A stretch of 64,000 nt of DNA from positions 155,912,726 to 155,976,725 of the forward strand of contig NC_088780.1 in NCBI RefSeq assembly GCF_958450345.1, in the 5' to 3' direction. The DNA is from Calliphora vicina. Its lineage: Eukaryota > Arthropoda > Insecta > Diptera > Calliphoridae. Numbering within the stretch: the first letter of the stretch is position 1; each line of letters opens with the position of its first letter. Under the pieces are notes generated by a model. That model worked only from the letters and a program-made list of their open reading frames with translations, had not been told where the DNA came from and ran no database searches. Shown here piece after piece: positions 1-11,440 of this stretch. The translations under genes were made by a program, and so were the position numbers.

Positions 1-341
1 ATTTTGCAATACCTGTTAAAAACTATTTAGAATGAAGTGGTTGGGAAGTTTTGCATCGCCCGCCTTATAGGGCAGACCTTGCCCCGCAAAAATACTATTT
101 GTTTCGATCGATGCAGAACGCTCTCTCTGGGATACGCTTCACTTCAGAACATAGTATCCGAAATTGGCTTGATTCGTCCTTGAGCAGTTCATTTGGCTTG
201 GAATCCATATGTTGCCAGAAAGATGGGAACAGGTCATAGCTAACAATGGCCAATACTATGAATAAATTTATATTGTACAAATGTTTTAATTAAAAGCATA
301 CAAATTTGGAAAAATCTCGCATTTTTAAGTCATACACCCAA
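1..341 (+). mobile_element. 3' end of a mariner element, truncated by window start
   Basis: The + strand encodes the C-terminal part of a mariner transposase: a PPYxxDLAP-type block, then YYLFRSMQNALSGIRFTSE, then a degraded WLDS segment and a C-terminal ANNGQYYE-like tail ending near 275. The family order and spacing match mariner transposases. A terminal repeat follows (about 312-341, ending ACACCCAA) and abuts TA at 342-343, the mariner target. Stop codons and frame changes upstream of 51 show that it is dead. Only the last quarter of the element lies in the window. Confidence 0.8.
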
Positions 342-343
342 TA

Positions 344-1290
344 AAATAACAATTATTTTTGTACGACAACAATATATTGTTACAAAGAACACTATAGAGT
401 TGTCATAACCATGCCGAAACATGATTTTTCTCTGTTTGTGCAAGAACTCACTGCTAATTTAAGTATTTTTGTCAACATTAAGTACATTTTTATTTTCTTT
501 TGAAGCATTTAGCTTTTTTTGGTTATTTCCCTCTCAACTCTCTAAATTCTTGTCTTTGCAATAAAAAAAACAATAAAATTAAAGAAACAAATAACAAAAT
601 ACTCTTACAAAATTGTTACAAACTAATAAATAGCTAAAAAATTACATTTTTTTTAGCTATTTATATGTAAGAAAAAATGCCTTTAGAGAAACTTGAAAAT
701 TTTTAATTTTAGATTTTTTTCCATAAATAACTTGCATTTGAAACTCAACCACCATTTAACATAGATTTAGGATAGCCAAAAGATTTTAATATTAAAAAAA
801 TTTATACATAGAGGGAGTAAGGGATCCCACACAAAGTTTTCCATTAACTTTAGGTCGAACCACAAAAGATTATAATTTCTTTGGTATTCTGTTTAGAATT
901 CTATGGCATTTGCCTTAGGTTAGGGTTTTGTATTTGTTTATTTTTGTTATAAATTTTCTAAACATTCCTGGGGGATATTAACAAAAGCCTCATCAACCTT
1001 AACTAAAGAAGGGTGAAAGAAAAAGGTAAATCAGTGATGCAATAAAATATGTGCACCTTAAACATTTCAAACACACAAATACTTTGCAAACAATAACGCA
1101 TGGTTGGAGCTATAGATGTAATTGAATTGTTTTCTAAAGAAATTTTAAAATTAGTTGCGATTGGTAGTGAAAATAGAAAATAGTAGGATAATAGAAATGC
1201 TAAACAAATTAAAGAAGCGTGTAATAAAAGGTGTTCCAAAATATAGGAATAGAAAACACAATTCAGTATATTTCGTTTATGATGATGTTT
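344..1290. other. AT-rich non-coding stretch
   Basis: Very AT-rich sequence with A and T runs and no coding pattern that I recognise. A 98-codon minus-strand reading frame (1003-1299) has the hydrophobic, low-complexity composition expected of chance frames in such DNA. Confidence 0.5.
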
Positions 1291-1366
1291 GTAACGCACA
1301 AAAGCATTAGTCTAATACCCATCTTAAAGTAGACCTATCCACTGAGAATAACTTTCTGAGTGCCCA
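1291..1366 (-). repeat. Relic of the ~735 bp interspersed repeat
   Basis: The order of short words (ATTAGTCTAATACCCA, CTTAAAGTAGACC, ACTTTCTGAG) is that of the 3' part of the ~735 bp repeat read in reverse, as at 12718-12760. Heavily diverged and short. Confidence 0.4.
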
Positions 1367-1649
1367 CTACCGAAAATAGCTTTAACGAAGAATATGGGCA
1401 TCTACATAAATAAAATAGTTCAATGCAAATAAGTTTCACTGCCGTAAGTCACTTCGATGAACATAAATCTTGATTGATTGGTATCCAAATGAAATTCAAC
1501 CTATTTTAATGACAATCGCTCCCAAACTAACTGTCATTGAAAACCTGCCTCATACTTAGAATTTAGAATGACCCTTATATTGAATTTGTCTATGCTCTAA
1601 CAACAAAATTGCAAAATTTCAGAATCCAAGGTCTATATCTTTATTAGTT

Positions 1650-3340
1650 ACACAAGAGCGGCCCAATAAGTTCGTGACTTTTTGAATGAATCACAAGTTT
1701 TTGGATAAAAAATTTGTTTTGTTTTTCCTCTTCGAGCTCTATACACTTTGTCCAACGTTTCACCAATTTGTTTATCCCTTCTAAAAACTAAAATTTGTCG
1801 AGGTCATCATAATAGATATTTGTTTGTGAGATGATTTCAGCGTTGGAGACAAATCTCTTTTTTTCAGGTTTGGAAACAATAGAATAGGTCGAATGAGATA
1901 GCAAATTTGTAGCCTAATTCATGGATTTTTGTATGGATTCCCTGGTGAAAAAGAACTTTTATCTTGCCCAATCCATTGATTGTATTACCCTTTTTCCCAA
2001 AAAACGGTTGCCATGTCTTTATTGACTGACAACCTCGACTATGTTTGGCCGACGCCAATTCACCCCGAGAAATCCACTGTTTTGACTGTCTATGGTGTGT
2101 TGCATTGGATCCACGTTTCGTCCATGGTTACGAAACGACCCAAAATCTTGTCAATATTGCAGTTGAACCACGCCAAACACTTCTGCGAAGTTGATACACG
2201 ATTGCGTTCGTGGTCGAGTGCGATCAAACGCGGCACCCATTTTGAGAAAAGCTTTCCCATTCCCAAGTAATCATCCACAATTGAAACCACTGAGCCATGT
2301 GAGATGCTTATGGCTTCCACAATCTAACGCACTTTCAAAAAACGGTCGCCATGACTTTATTGGCTGACAAACCAACTTCATCTTTCATAGGCGCCGATTC
2401 ATCTCGAGAAAACCACAGTTTTGACTGCTGTTTGGTCTATGGTATGTTGCGGTGGATGGATCATTTTGTTCATGGTTACGAAACGACCCAGAAACTCGTC
2501 CATATTCCATTTGAACCACGACAAACACTCCTGCGAAGTTGTTACACGATTGAATTTGAGGTCGATTGTGAGACTTGGCATCAATCTTTAGGAAAGCTTT
2601 TCTCATACCCAAGTAGTCATCGACAATTGAAACCACTGAGTCATGTGAGATGCCTATGGCTTCCACTATCTCTCACATTTTCAAGAAACGGTAGCCATAA
2701 CTTTATTGGCTGACAAACCCCATCTCGTCTTTCTTTGGCGCCGATTATTCCCGAGAATCTCACTGCTTCGACTGCTGTTTGGAATATGGTGTGTTGCGGT
2801 GGCTGCGTCTATTCGTTCATGCTTACGAAACGACCCAAAAGCTTGTCCATATTTCGGTTCGACCAAGCCAAACACTCCTGCGAAGCTGTCACATGATTGC
2901 GTTTGTGGTCGATTGTAAGAAAACGTGGGAAAGCTTTCCCATATCCATGTAATCATTCAAAATTTAAACCACTGAGCCATGTGAGATGCCCATGGCTTCC
3001 ACAATCTCTCGCATTTTCAAACTCAGTTGTTTCGCGGTTGTAGAGAACTGGGCATCCAGAACGTTCGGCATCTTCCGTGCTTGTACGGCCACAACGAAAT
3101 TCTGTAAACCACATTTTTACCATTGAAATTGCTGGTGCAGTGTTCCCATAGTATTTTTCAATCTTGGCCTTTATTTGAGTGATTCTTGATCAGCACACGA
3201 AATTTACTTTTTCCATTTTCTGTCAAACACAAACTAAATGAGAAGTCAACTGACAGAAGTCTGATGACCAGAGCTGTATTGCCCTTTCAGTTAAGAGGCG
3301 GGAAATTCTAAAAGACACGGCCTTATTGACCCGCCGTCGT
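1650..3340 (-). mobile_element. Mariner element with tandemly triplicated transposase segment (dead)
   Basis: Read on the minus strand, the element starts with the mariner N-terminal half (MVKMWFTEFRCGRTSTEDAE-like, about 3125-3040), then runs three times through the middle of the transposase and finally into a diverged C-terminal part (HELGYKF, near 1910) and an end near 1650. The repeated block covers the second helix-turn-helix (GISHGSVVSIV) to the first catalytic Asp block (RFVTMDETWI) and the following KVMATVFW segment. Copies start at 2005, 2343 and 2689 and run 338, 346 and about 330 bp. Copy three (2005-2342) is best conserved, with a 76-codon open stretch (2320-2090). Stops and frameshifts occur in all copies, so no protein is possible. 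Ends with GGCC-containing, roughly inverted sequences near 1660 and 3330 are probably the terminal repeats. Confidence 0.78.
2005..3020 (-). repeat. Three ~340 bp tandem units inside the mariner transposase
   Basis: Units 2005-2342, 2343-2688 and 2689-about 3020 each begin with CGGTNGCCATNNCTTTATTG and each end with AACCACTGAGYCATGTGAGA followed by TGGCTTCCACWATCT. All three encode the same transposase segment, so the repeat arose by tandem duplication inside the gene. Confidence 0.85.
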
Positions 3341-3529
3341 AGTTTCCTAAAGTTGAAAACTATAAAAAAATAATTGAAACGAACAAAACTTTATTGAATT
3401 TTTAATCACAAATTTCAACTTTTGGCAGATAATCACCATCCGATAGAATATTATAAGGTGTTAAAAAAGCAACATTTTGGTGAATTAAAATATTGTTTAG
3501 GTTTTTCAACAGTGTCTTTTTTTCACATT

Positions 3530-4460
3530 ACTTTGGGAACATTTGGCTTCCACAAAGCATCTATAACTTACACGGTTGTTGCAGTTGTTTTCGCTTCTTC
3601 CCATGTGAGATTGCACTGTCCTAGTTCTTGGAGTATCGTGCATCTCCATGTATTCTTTGGCCAACCACGGCTTCTTAAGCCTTGAGGATTTCTTCCATCC
3701 TTGTTATACTATCGGAATTATTTCTTAATTTTCTTAGGAATATGGAGCCACCTATGACGAGTTAAAATATCTGTCATAGTTTAATTAACCGCTCTCCGTT
3801 GTTGTTACTAACTCCAGTGTAGTGAGTTACAATGGTAGTGCTAATATTGGTGTTGTCACCATGAGTATTATGATATCTCCTCTTCGAATCTCATCCTTCT
3901 TAGTATCATCAGTGTCTTCTGTCAGGCCGTAACACTGTTTTATGCTGATATGCCTTACTCTGCTCTTGAAGCTTGCCATTATTTCCATAAGTTTTCATGT
4001 TTGGAGGGAGTTTTTGATTTTCTTTGATATACTGATTTCAACTCCAATATTGCCGCCATCTTCCTGTAGATTACAGTATTACCATTTCCAGTGATAAGTT
4101 CACCATTATTATTCCATCTCATTACGCTTATGCCTAGGACTTCGATCTTATATGATGTCATTTGATGTATTAATTGTGAAAGCCTTGATTCATGAAGGGT
4201 TCGTACATTCCATTGCGCATTCCCTTTCATGTGTCAGAGGATGTTGCCAGTCAGTTTCGTTAATCGGTGATTGGTCAGCAGGTCCTAGGATAATGGGGCT
4301 GCCATCTGACAAGATCAAAAAACGCCGTCTGTTATTTGGTATAGTGGTGGGGAACCTTGCTAATCTTTGAATCCTGCCTTTTTTGACAGGGGGTGGCGAC
4401 TGCTTGACCTTTGTCTCCCCAGGGGGAGGGGTGTCAGTGGGTTTCTTGGATGGATTGTTT
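3530..4460 (-). mobile_element. Internally deleted LINE (non-LTR retrotransposon) fragments
   Basis: On the minus strand 4230-3979 encodes the start of an apurinic-type endonuclease domain: QWNVRTLHESRL, then IEVLGISVMRWNNNGE, then a GNTVIYRK block, as in RTE-like LINE proteins. Just upstream (about 4455-4215) another frame reads a proline-rich linker (TDTPPPGETKVKQSPPP). Around 3690-3545 the minus strand reads RGWPKNTWRxTxLQELGQCN and LTWEEAKTTA, the usual C-terminal end of the same class of protein. The reverse transcriptase between them is missing, so this is a 5'+3' remnant joined by deletion. Frames are interrupted. Confidence 0.65.
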
Positions 4461-5954
4461 GCAGGGAAGTAGAAGCCACTTAAATTTGAAAACTAGAAAA
4501 ACCATGGTGTATATGGATGTAAAGCCAACTGTTAATAACTGAAATACTTAGTACAATTTCAACTTTAACCATCGATAAAAGACAAACCAAAGCGAATTAA
4601 AAATGGTTGAGCAACTTGAAATTTTGAACGGCCATAAGATCCGCTACATTATTGAATATTTCTGTTTGCTCTCCTGCTAATCCATAATACGCTCATCCGT
4701 TGAAATTTTCAATTGTAATCCTCATTTAGCATTTATTAGAAAAGAAAATAATTTTTTGAATTTTCGTTGAAAAAATTTTTTAAATGTAAAATTTCGGATT
4801 TGAGATATGCTTTAAATTTGATGATTTTTTGGTAATAACTTTGTTTTATGGTTAAACATTTAATTAGATATTTTTAGGCCCTAATTTTTGTATTTGTGTA
4901 TGACTAATGAAGTCTATATCTATATTTAAAAATACTTGTTAATTCAGTTTAAGTAGCACTTCAGGATTTAGTTAATACCGACATTAACAAATATAAAGTT
5001 CATTCTTGTTCGTTTCCTCACTTCTATTTCTATTTCTATCTCTACTTCTACTCCTAATTCCCTTAAACATACACTGATAAGTAACGTGCATTGCTTGCAA
5101 ATACTTTCTAAAACTTTCAAAAGGGAATAGATACATGACTATTTCCTAGAAGCTACTATTACTTATGCATAATGAAAAAAAAACCTTAAGTATGCTGTAT
5201 GATTGCTTAAAATGAGAATTTGTTTTTATCGATTTTCTTAGAAAGTATTCTTTGTGAGTCGTCGTAAGATGTACTATGTGCCACAAATGTTAAGATCAAC
5301 TAATGTAACTTAATTTTCTTCGACAACTTTGTGTCAAAAACTGTTTCTATTTCCTTGTTGAGATAAGGGTGCCATGTCTTTTATTTACATTTATTATATT
5401 TGTCTTCTCTAGTACTTTTGATGTGATGTCTGCTCCTTAAGAACACTTCAAATATAATACAAATGGCATTTCATTTCCAAAATATATAGCAGCAGCAGCA
5501 ACAGCAATATTACTTAGTTGTGCTGTGAAAATGAATGTTTTATAAAACTCTTGAAAGCTTTAATTCTATTATGATCCTTTACTAATTCTAGGTATAAAAA
5601 ATATGTGAGGTTTTAATTAAATACAAAAATTATGTTATGAATAGTAATGATAATGGAATGTAATAGAAAAGTGTTTCGTTTCATTTCTTAACTTACCACT
5701 ATCACTAGTTTCTGTTGCTGTTTGTTTTACTGAAATAAGAAGAAAAGCAAAAGATTTTATTAAATAAAAAAAAGAAAAACTGAAGGTTTGATTATATATT
5801 TTTACATATTTTTTATAATTTTATTAGAACATAAATTGAAGAACTTCTTACTTTAAGAATATTTCCTTAAACAAATGGCTAAAAAGTATTAAATAGAATG
5901 GCTAAATCATTTTGACAGCCTCCATACCATATTCAAGCAGTTCGGGGTGATCTT
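4461..5954. other. AT-rich non-coding stretch with microsatellites
   Basis: No coding pattern or RNA gene recognised. It holds a (TTCTAT)-type pyrimidine microsatellite near 5020-5055 and a short (CAG)-like run near 5488-5508 on a background of A/T runs. Confidence 0.5.
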
Positions 5955-6045
5955 GCTGGTGATCCACACAGAGAAAAAATATAGTTTCACATAATTACCA
6001 TAAACATTTAAAATTTTTATTAAAGTTTTTTAACAATAGTTTTGT
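5955..6045. repeat. Terminal fragment of the foldback element family
   Basis: ACACAGAGAAAAAATATAG at about 5956 repeats the end of the foldback element at 12759-13245, followed by a similar AT-rich stretch with a weak AATTACCATAAACAT motif. Only one end can be seen. Confidence 0.4.
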
Positions 6046-6633
6046 ATTTAGTCGGCACAGTCGAGGTGTGCTACTCCTGAGAAGAAGCTTCTAGCGATAC
6101 AATTGTAAAAGGACTATTTACATTGAAGAAACAAAAAGATATATTTACTTAAGTTCTACCAAACAATAGCGAATAGGGAATTAATATTCGTATGTTTGGG
6201 GAATATGTTCACGAAGGCTCTCCAGCGATTTCTATCTAGTGACATATGTGGGATTTGAGGCCACGTGAGCCTCGTTGTAAATGCTCCGCTTCAACAGATC
6301 TTTTTACATGTTGCTCGTTGTCGTCCAACATTTCGTCTCCCTTGCGGATTCCATTGTAAACTTGCCTTTGCTATGTTGAAGCGTGTGGCCAATCCTCGAT
6401 CATTTACGATGGCGGATTTCGTGGGAGACGGGTGTGTGGTTGCTAATTGACAGCAGGTCGGCGTTTGTGATGTTTTCTTTATAATATAATATTTTCTTTA
6501 TTTTGCGCATATATTTATTTACAAACACTTGTAGTTTTGTTGTTAAGCACTCAGTGACTTTCCACATTTCACACCCGTAGAGAAGGACCGACTTTACGCT
6601 AGAATTGAAGATGTTGAGTTTGTTTAGTTCATA

Positions 6634-7665
6634 CTAGGTGGCGCAAAAGTAATAATCTTATCAGAAAATGCTATAAATTTTGCGATTGGCCCCTAATGTC
6701 AGTTCTGCTTTGACATTTGTGTAGTAAACACATGCGAAATACACGTTAATAAACAATGTTACGCTACACTGCTCCAGAACGCGGATAATTGCTGACTATC
6801 AGCCCAATTATGAATAAAAAATTCCGAGGGAGTTTGTTCCCCGGGAGTTTTTTCTCATTGAAATTGAATAGGAAAAATGAGAAAAGGGAAAAAACTCCCG
6901 CGGAATTTTTATTCATAATTGGGCTGTATTTATTTGACCAATAATCGGTCGGTGATTTTTCATCAAAAATAATCATGAGTGACGAGGCCCATTTCCATCT
7001 TAGCGGGTACGTAAATAAGCAAAATTTACGCTTCTGGGGCACTGAAAATGCGCGTGTAACCCACGAAGAGCCATTACACCCGCTCAAAGTCACTGTATGG
7101 TGTGCTGTTTTCGCTGGAGGAGTCATCGGACCTTTTTTCTTCAAAGACGTCGCTGGCCAAACGGTTACTGTGAATGGTGAGCGCTACAGAGCAAATATCA
7201 ACGAGTTCTTTTTGCCGCAACTTGATGAATTGGGATTGGAAAACATGTGGTTCCAACAGGATGGTGCAACGGCACACACTGCACGTGCCACAACCGATAT
7301 GCTGAAGGATGCATTTCCCGGGCGCCTAATCTCCCGTTTTGGCGTTTTGCACTGGCCAGCAAGATCGCCTGATTTGACCGCTCCAGACTTCTTTTTGTGG
7401 GGCTTTTTGAAGTCGAGGGTTTATGTCAACAAGCCTCAGACTCTTGCAGCTCTTAAGGACAATATCCGCCAAGAATGTGAGGACCTATCGCCGAAGTTTT
7501 GGCCAAAGTGATGGAAAATGCCATAAAAAGGCCTCAAAAGACTGTGGCGGTGGCCATTTACATGTCATCATATTATAAATAATCCACAAGAAGAATCAAA
7601 GTTTTTCATTTTTTTTAATTACAGCCAAAAAAAAAAACATCGGAAGTTTACTTTTGCGCCACCTG
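6634..7665 (+). mobile_element. Non-autonomous Tc1/mariner-superfamily element, copy 1 (carries a nested MITE)
   Basis: Flanked by TA on both sides and bounded by inverted ends (AGGTGGCGCAAAAGTAA at 6636; TTACTTTTGCGCCACCT at 7648-7664). From 6975 it encodes 178 residues of DDE transposase: SDEAHFHLSGYVNKQN (first catalytic Asp), HPLKVTVWCAVFAGGVIGPF, WFQQDGATAHTA (second Asp), then ARSPDLTAPDFFLWG, where catalytic Glu/Asp is expected. The DNA-binding N-terminal half is missing: MLRYTAPERG-like start codons near 6757 run directly into the DFSSKI segment preceding 6975, with a stop in frame. A premature stop after FWPK (7509) truncates the C-terminus compared with copies 2 and 3. A 127 bp MITE sits at 6800-6926. 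Confidence 0.85.
6800..6926. mobile_element. Short palindromic MITE, copy 1
   Basis: Begins CAGCCCAATTATGAATAAAA and ends with its reverse complement TTCATAATTGGGCTG; inner arms with GGGAGTTTTTTCTC/GGGAAAAAACTCCC also pair. It interrupts the short Tc1/mariner-like element; the homologous empty sites are present in the other two copies (near 19480 and 30758). Comparison gives a 3 bp target duplication TAT. Confidence 0.85.
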
Positions 7666-7937
7666 TATATAAGAGATATGAGATGGTCAGGTATTCCAAT
7701 ATTTACCAGTGTATACCATATTGCCTGTCTATTGATGGTATCGATTCGGTCTAAATCCACTCTGTCCATTCGGAAGAGATTTTTCAATGGTAGGCGAAAT
7801 TCGGTCTGTTATTCACATTGTGATAACCTTCCGGATGGTGTTCAACAGAGTTATGCCTCTCCAGTTCTTACATTCCGTTAACTCAACTAGATTACCTAGG
7901 GTGTATAAAGTAACCAATTGACTTCCTTTTGCACTAC

Positions 7938-8565
7938 AAAACAAGTAAGAAATTATGGTCGGGCTTGACCGACCTACACTACAGTAAAAGAGCAAAAACA
8001 TTTTTCTTTTAAAATTTCAATAATTTATATTTTTGAGTGATTTCCGGAAGTGGGCCTTATATGGGGGATATAACCAATTATGGACCGATAACCATGAAAT
8101 TAGGTCGTGTGATTTATGTCTATATGAAATAAGAATTTTGTGAGTATACCAACATTTTTAAGCGATTTATGAATGTTAAAGTGATTTTCGGAAGCGGGTC
8201 TATGTGGACGCTATGACTAATTATGGACCTATCGTAACAAAATTTGGTGACATGAATTTTGTATATATAAAACTTATTTGGAGCGAAATTTGTGGAGATA
8301 CATTTATAAATTAAACATTTATGACCGATAAAGTCCAATTTCAGAAGGACATTTGTATGGGGGCTATGTGAAATAATGGGCCGATTTCAGCCAGTTTCAA
8401 TAGGCTTGGTCCTTGGGCCGAAAAATTAATATGTACCAAATTTTATCGAAATATCTTCAAAATTGCGACCTGTACTCTGTTTATCGACTCAGAAAGTGAT
8501 TCTAAGTCGATCGGTATACTTTAGGGCGTTACAAACATCTGCACAAACGCATAATACCATATATA
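7938..8565 (+). repeat. ~735 bp interspersed repeat, copy a
   Basis: Contains the diagnostic words of the family in order: TATGGTCGGGCTTGACCGAC, GAGTGATTTCCGGAAGTGGG, ATTATGGACCGATAACCATG, TTTGGTGACATGAATTTTG, ATGACCGATAAAGTCCAATT and CATCTGCACAAACGCATAAT. The 3' end (the CCACTATGGTGG hairpin) is missing, and the middle part before the 3' end is deleted. Confidence 0.85.
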
Positions 8566-8631
8566 AATTGCAATCAGCCAAGTGATTAGACATTAGCTTG
8601 GTTATTCTGACTAAAACAGACAACTTCTGCA

Positions 8632-8868
8632 TAGTATTTGTATTTACAAAATGAATATGATAAATTAAATCTTCCAAATAAAATATATGAATATTTACTT
8701 TCAAAATCACCTTTATACCCAGAAAATAAGTTTGAAGAAGCTATACAAATAAATAAATTCCCAACAAATTTTGCTATATTTCTTAATATAGTTTTAAAAC
8801 AATTTGCAGTTATTACAATAAAGAATTCAATAGAATTCAATTCTATTGTAGTTTATTTTAAACATTAA
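8632..8868 (+). other. Unrecognised open stretch with protein-like composition
   Basis: An open frame follows the TAG at 8632-8634 and ends at 8868 (about 77 codons; only internal ATG-like starts). The conceptual peptide contains LNLPNKIYEYLLSKSPLYP, then NKFEEAIQINKFPTNFAIFL and a hydrophobic tail. Its mix of charged, aromatic and proline residues is less monotonous than chance frames in this DNA. It could be a decayed exon or a fragment of an unknown element, but no family is recognised and no splice sites are convincing. Confidence 0.18.
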
Positions 8869-9640
8869 AAGATTTGTTGCTATATTCCACACATGCTCAT
8901 AACTTTTACCCTTTTTTTCCTCTCGAAACCTTTGACACTGACAATTTAGGGAGTGTAGGGCAGCTAGTTTTTTCCTTCCCAGTCTATTTTTAGATGAATT
9001 TTATAGAAATTGTGTATTTTACATTAATACGCTGCCGTGTATAGTTTCATTTTACAAATACAAGTTGCAGGTTTTGAATGATTATTACACGTGTTTCGAT
9101 TTCTGTTGTTACTTTCTTCTTTTTTTTATTTCGTTTCATTGTAATATGAACCTTTTAGAGCTGTAATTCATATACTAAAAGTTACCAAGAATGAAGTTTT
9201 TTTTCTTCTAATTATATTGTTTAGCTTAAAGTTTGTTCAAAACATGAGCTGTATGACAAACGGAAGTAACAAGAAATTTTTACTTGTGCACATATTTTTG
9301 TTATTGAAATTCTTGTGAATTGTTGGGGGGAAAAAAATGTCTCATAATTGAGGGAAATTTTTCAAAAATATTTTAATAATGTTATCAAGACATGGCCAAT
9401 TATAATGTAAAATAATGTTGACAATGATATCATTACAAAAATATTCATACATAAATATTAATATTTTCATACAAAAATTTTAAATTTAAACAATGTTTTA
9501 AGCAAAATTTCCTTAAAAAAAAATTGATTTTAAAACGTAACAGCTTAATTTACATCTTTATTTAAATTTAATTCGGATGATTTAAAATTTTGATGGAACA
9601 AATCTGCTATTATTCTCTTTTTCTTTAATTGGCTACTTAC
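8869..9640. other. AT-rich non-coding stretch
   Basis: A/T runs and short pyrimidine stretches; nothing recognised on either strand. Confidence 0.5.
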
Positions 9641-10697
9641 ACTGAGTGTAATTTTTTGAGTCATGGAAATATAACCATATACGGACACCACTACGTGATA
9701 AAAGACAAAAAAAAAGACCCATGTCTCCCAGTTTTGCCCCAAATCATGCACTTTTTTTATGAACCCCCAAAGATTTATGGCCTCGGTGTAATTTTTTCAA
9801 AAAAGTGATAATTTTCTCAGGTTCATATCTTGCAAACGGTTCGGAATTTTGATTTACTCTCTGAGAAAAAGTTGTAGCCCTTGTCATAAAGAACAAAAAT
9901 TGTGAACATATAAAATCAAAAAAATTTCATCTTCAAGAGCAAAATAGCAAAAATCTTTAAAAAATTCGAAATACATTTTTTTAAAGCTGCCTAAAAATAT
10001 GCTTTAGTTTATAATAATTTAATAGTTTGTGGCACAAAACACTTAATTCCTTTAGTTTTTTCTTACTAACTTATATTGACCTACCTAAACGGTATTAAGA
10101 ATCATGCCTAGGAAGTTCAAATGTTCTAGAAAGTTGTTTATTGAGATTTTAAGTACATTTTTGTAGTTGATTGTTTCCTTGAATTTTGAACGGTTTGACC
10201 TCTAAACAGGGGAAAAAGGTAAAAAATCGAATTTTTGAAAGTTTTTTGGGATTATAATCTTGAAAATTAAGTTTTTTTTGATTTTATATGTTCACAATAT
10301 TTGTTCTTTATTACAACTACAACTTTGCCTTAGAGAGTAACTCAAAATTCCTAATTGTTTGCAAGATATGAGCCTGAGAAAATGATTACTTTTTTGCAAA
10401 AATGACACCGAAGCCCCAAATCTTTGGGGGTCCATAAAAAAAGTGCATGATTTTGGGCAAAACTAGTTCTTTATGACAAAGGCTACAACTTTGCCTCAGA
10501 GAGTAAATCAAAATTCCTAACTGTTTGCAAGATATGAGCCTGAGAAAATGATTACTTTTTTGCAAAAATGACACCGAAGCCCCAAATCTTTGGGGCCCAT
10601 AAAAAAGTGTATGACTTTGGGCAAAACTGGGAGACACGGTTCTTAATTATATTTGGTCTTTTATCACGTAGTGGTGTCCGTATATGGTTATCTTTTT
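9641..10697. mobile_element. Long-TIR non-autonomous element, family A, copy 1
   Basis: Both ends carry the inverted sequence GGACACCACTACGTGATAAA (9683 on +, its complement near 10670). Just inside each end lie inverted CCCCAAAGAT/ATCTTTGGGG and GTGCATGAT words, and a block with GAGAGTAAATCAAAATTCC and TTGCAAGATATGAGCCTGAG occurs on both arms (duplicated in the right arm at 10370-10440 and 10500-10590). The centre (10000-10200) has AAACGGTATTAAGAATCATG and AAGTTGTTTATTGAGAT, shared with 25380-25745 and 49190-49560. No transposase frame is seen. Confidence 0.75.
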
Positions 10698-11440
10698 TCG
10701 TGTTATCTTTATTTCATCATTGAAAAATTGCCTAAAGCTGCTACTTATAAACTGGCCTTTGCTAAAATATCAATATTAAATAACATTTTTATATAAACTT
10801 CCGCTGACCAACTTGTTCACACTTCCTGCATGTGTATGTAACTAAATACCGAAATAAAATCTTTAATCCACTTAATTTCGTAAAATTTTATTATCACAAT
10901 TGAATGAAATCACATCTCAAATCGATATTTTTTTTGGGAGGCAGAAAATAAATCTAAATGACTTTATAAAGGTTAACAAACAAGCACTAAAAAACAGGAA
11001 TTTCTGGCCAAAAATTCTTATGAAATTTGTGTCAATTGTGTGTCACAAACAATCGAAAATTCATCTTTTATTTCATTTTTTTATGGGCAATCAAAGCGTT
11101 TTTTTATATTCTTTGGTTTTCTAAAGCAAACTAGATTTATGAGAGTGACTTTAACCGCTATTGTGCAATAAAAAGCACTTTTATGTTTTGCCAAAGTAGA
11201 TAGATTGCTATTTAATTTAATGGGCTCTTAGAAAGAGGGAATGGATAAAGACAATTTTGAAAAAAAATATACTATTTGGGAGATTGTGCCAACAATCTGC
11301 TACAATAAATGGCGTATATTTTGAACACGTTTTTTTGTTTTAAATAACATATATTTAATTTTGAAGGGTACATATCCGTCATTTATTCTCACTTTGTTAT
11401 TGAGCATTAAAGTGTAAACAACAACTTTTTTTTGGCATCA
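10698..11440. other. AT-rich non-coding stretch
   Basis: A 74-codon plus-strand frame at 10900 has no recognisable features; otherwise A/T runs only. Confidence 0.45.

Larger units (their letters stand above)
6190..7960 (-). mobile_element. LINE reverse transcriptase fragments, split by a Tc1/mariner-like insertion
   Basis: Minus strand 7960-7666 reads LTECKNWRGITLLN and then a TINRQAIWYTLVNIGIPDHL segment, the 'NWRGI' and 'R..LW..L...GIP' blocks of LINE reverse transcriptases. On the other side of the insertion (6634-7665), minus strand 6630-6190 reads KLNIFNSSVKSVLLYGCEMW, KLQVFVNKYMRKI and then an IGHTL block, the C-terminal part of the same protein class. About 200 residues between the two parts (including the catalytic YADD box) are absent, so the LINE was internally deleted as well as interrupted. 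Several stops; not functional. Confidence 0.7.
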
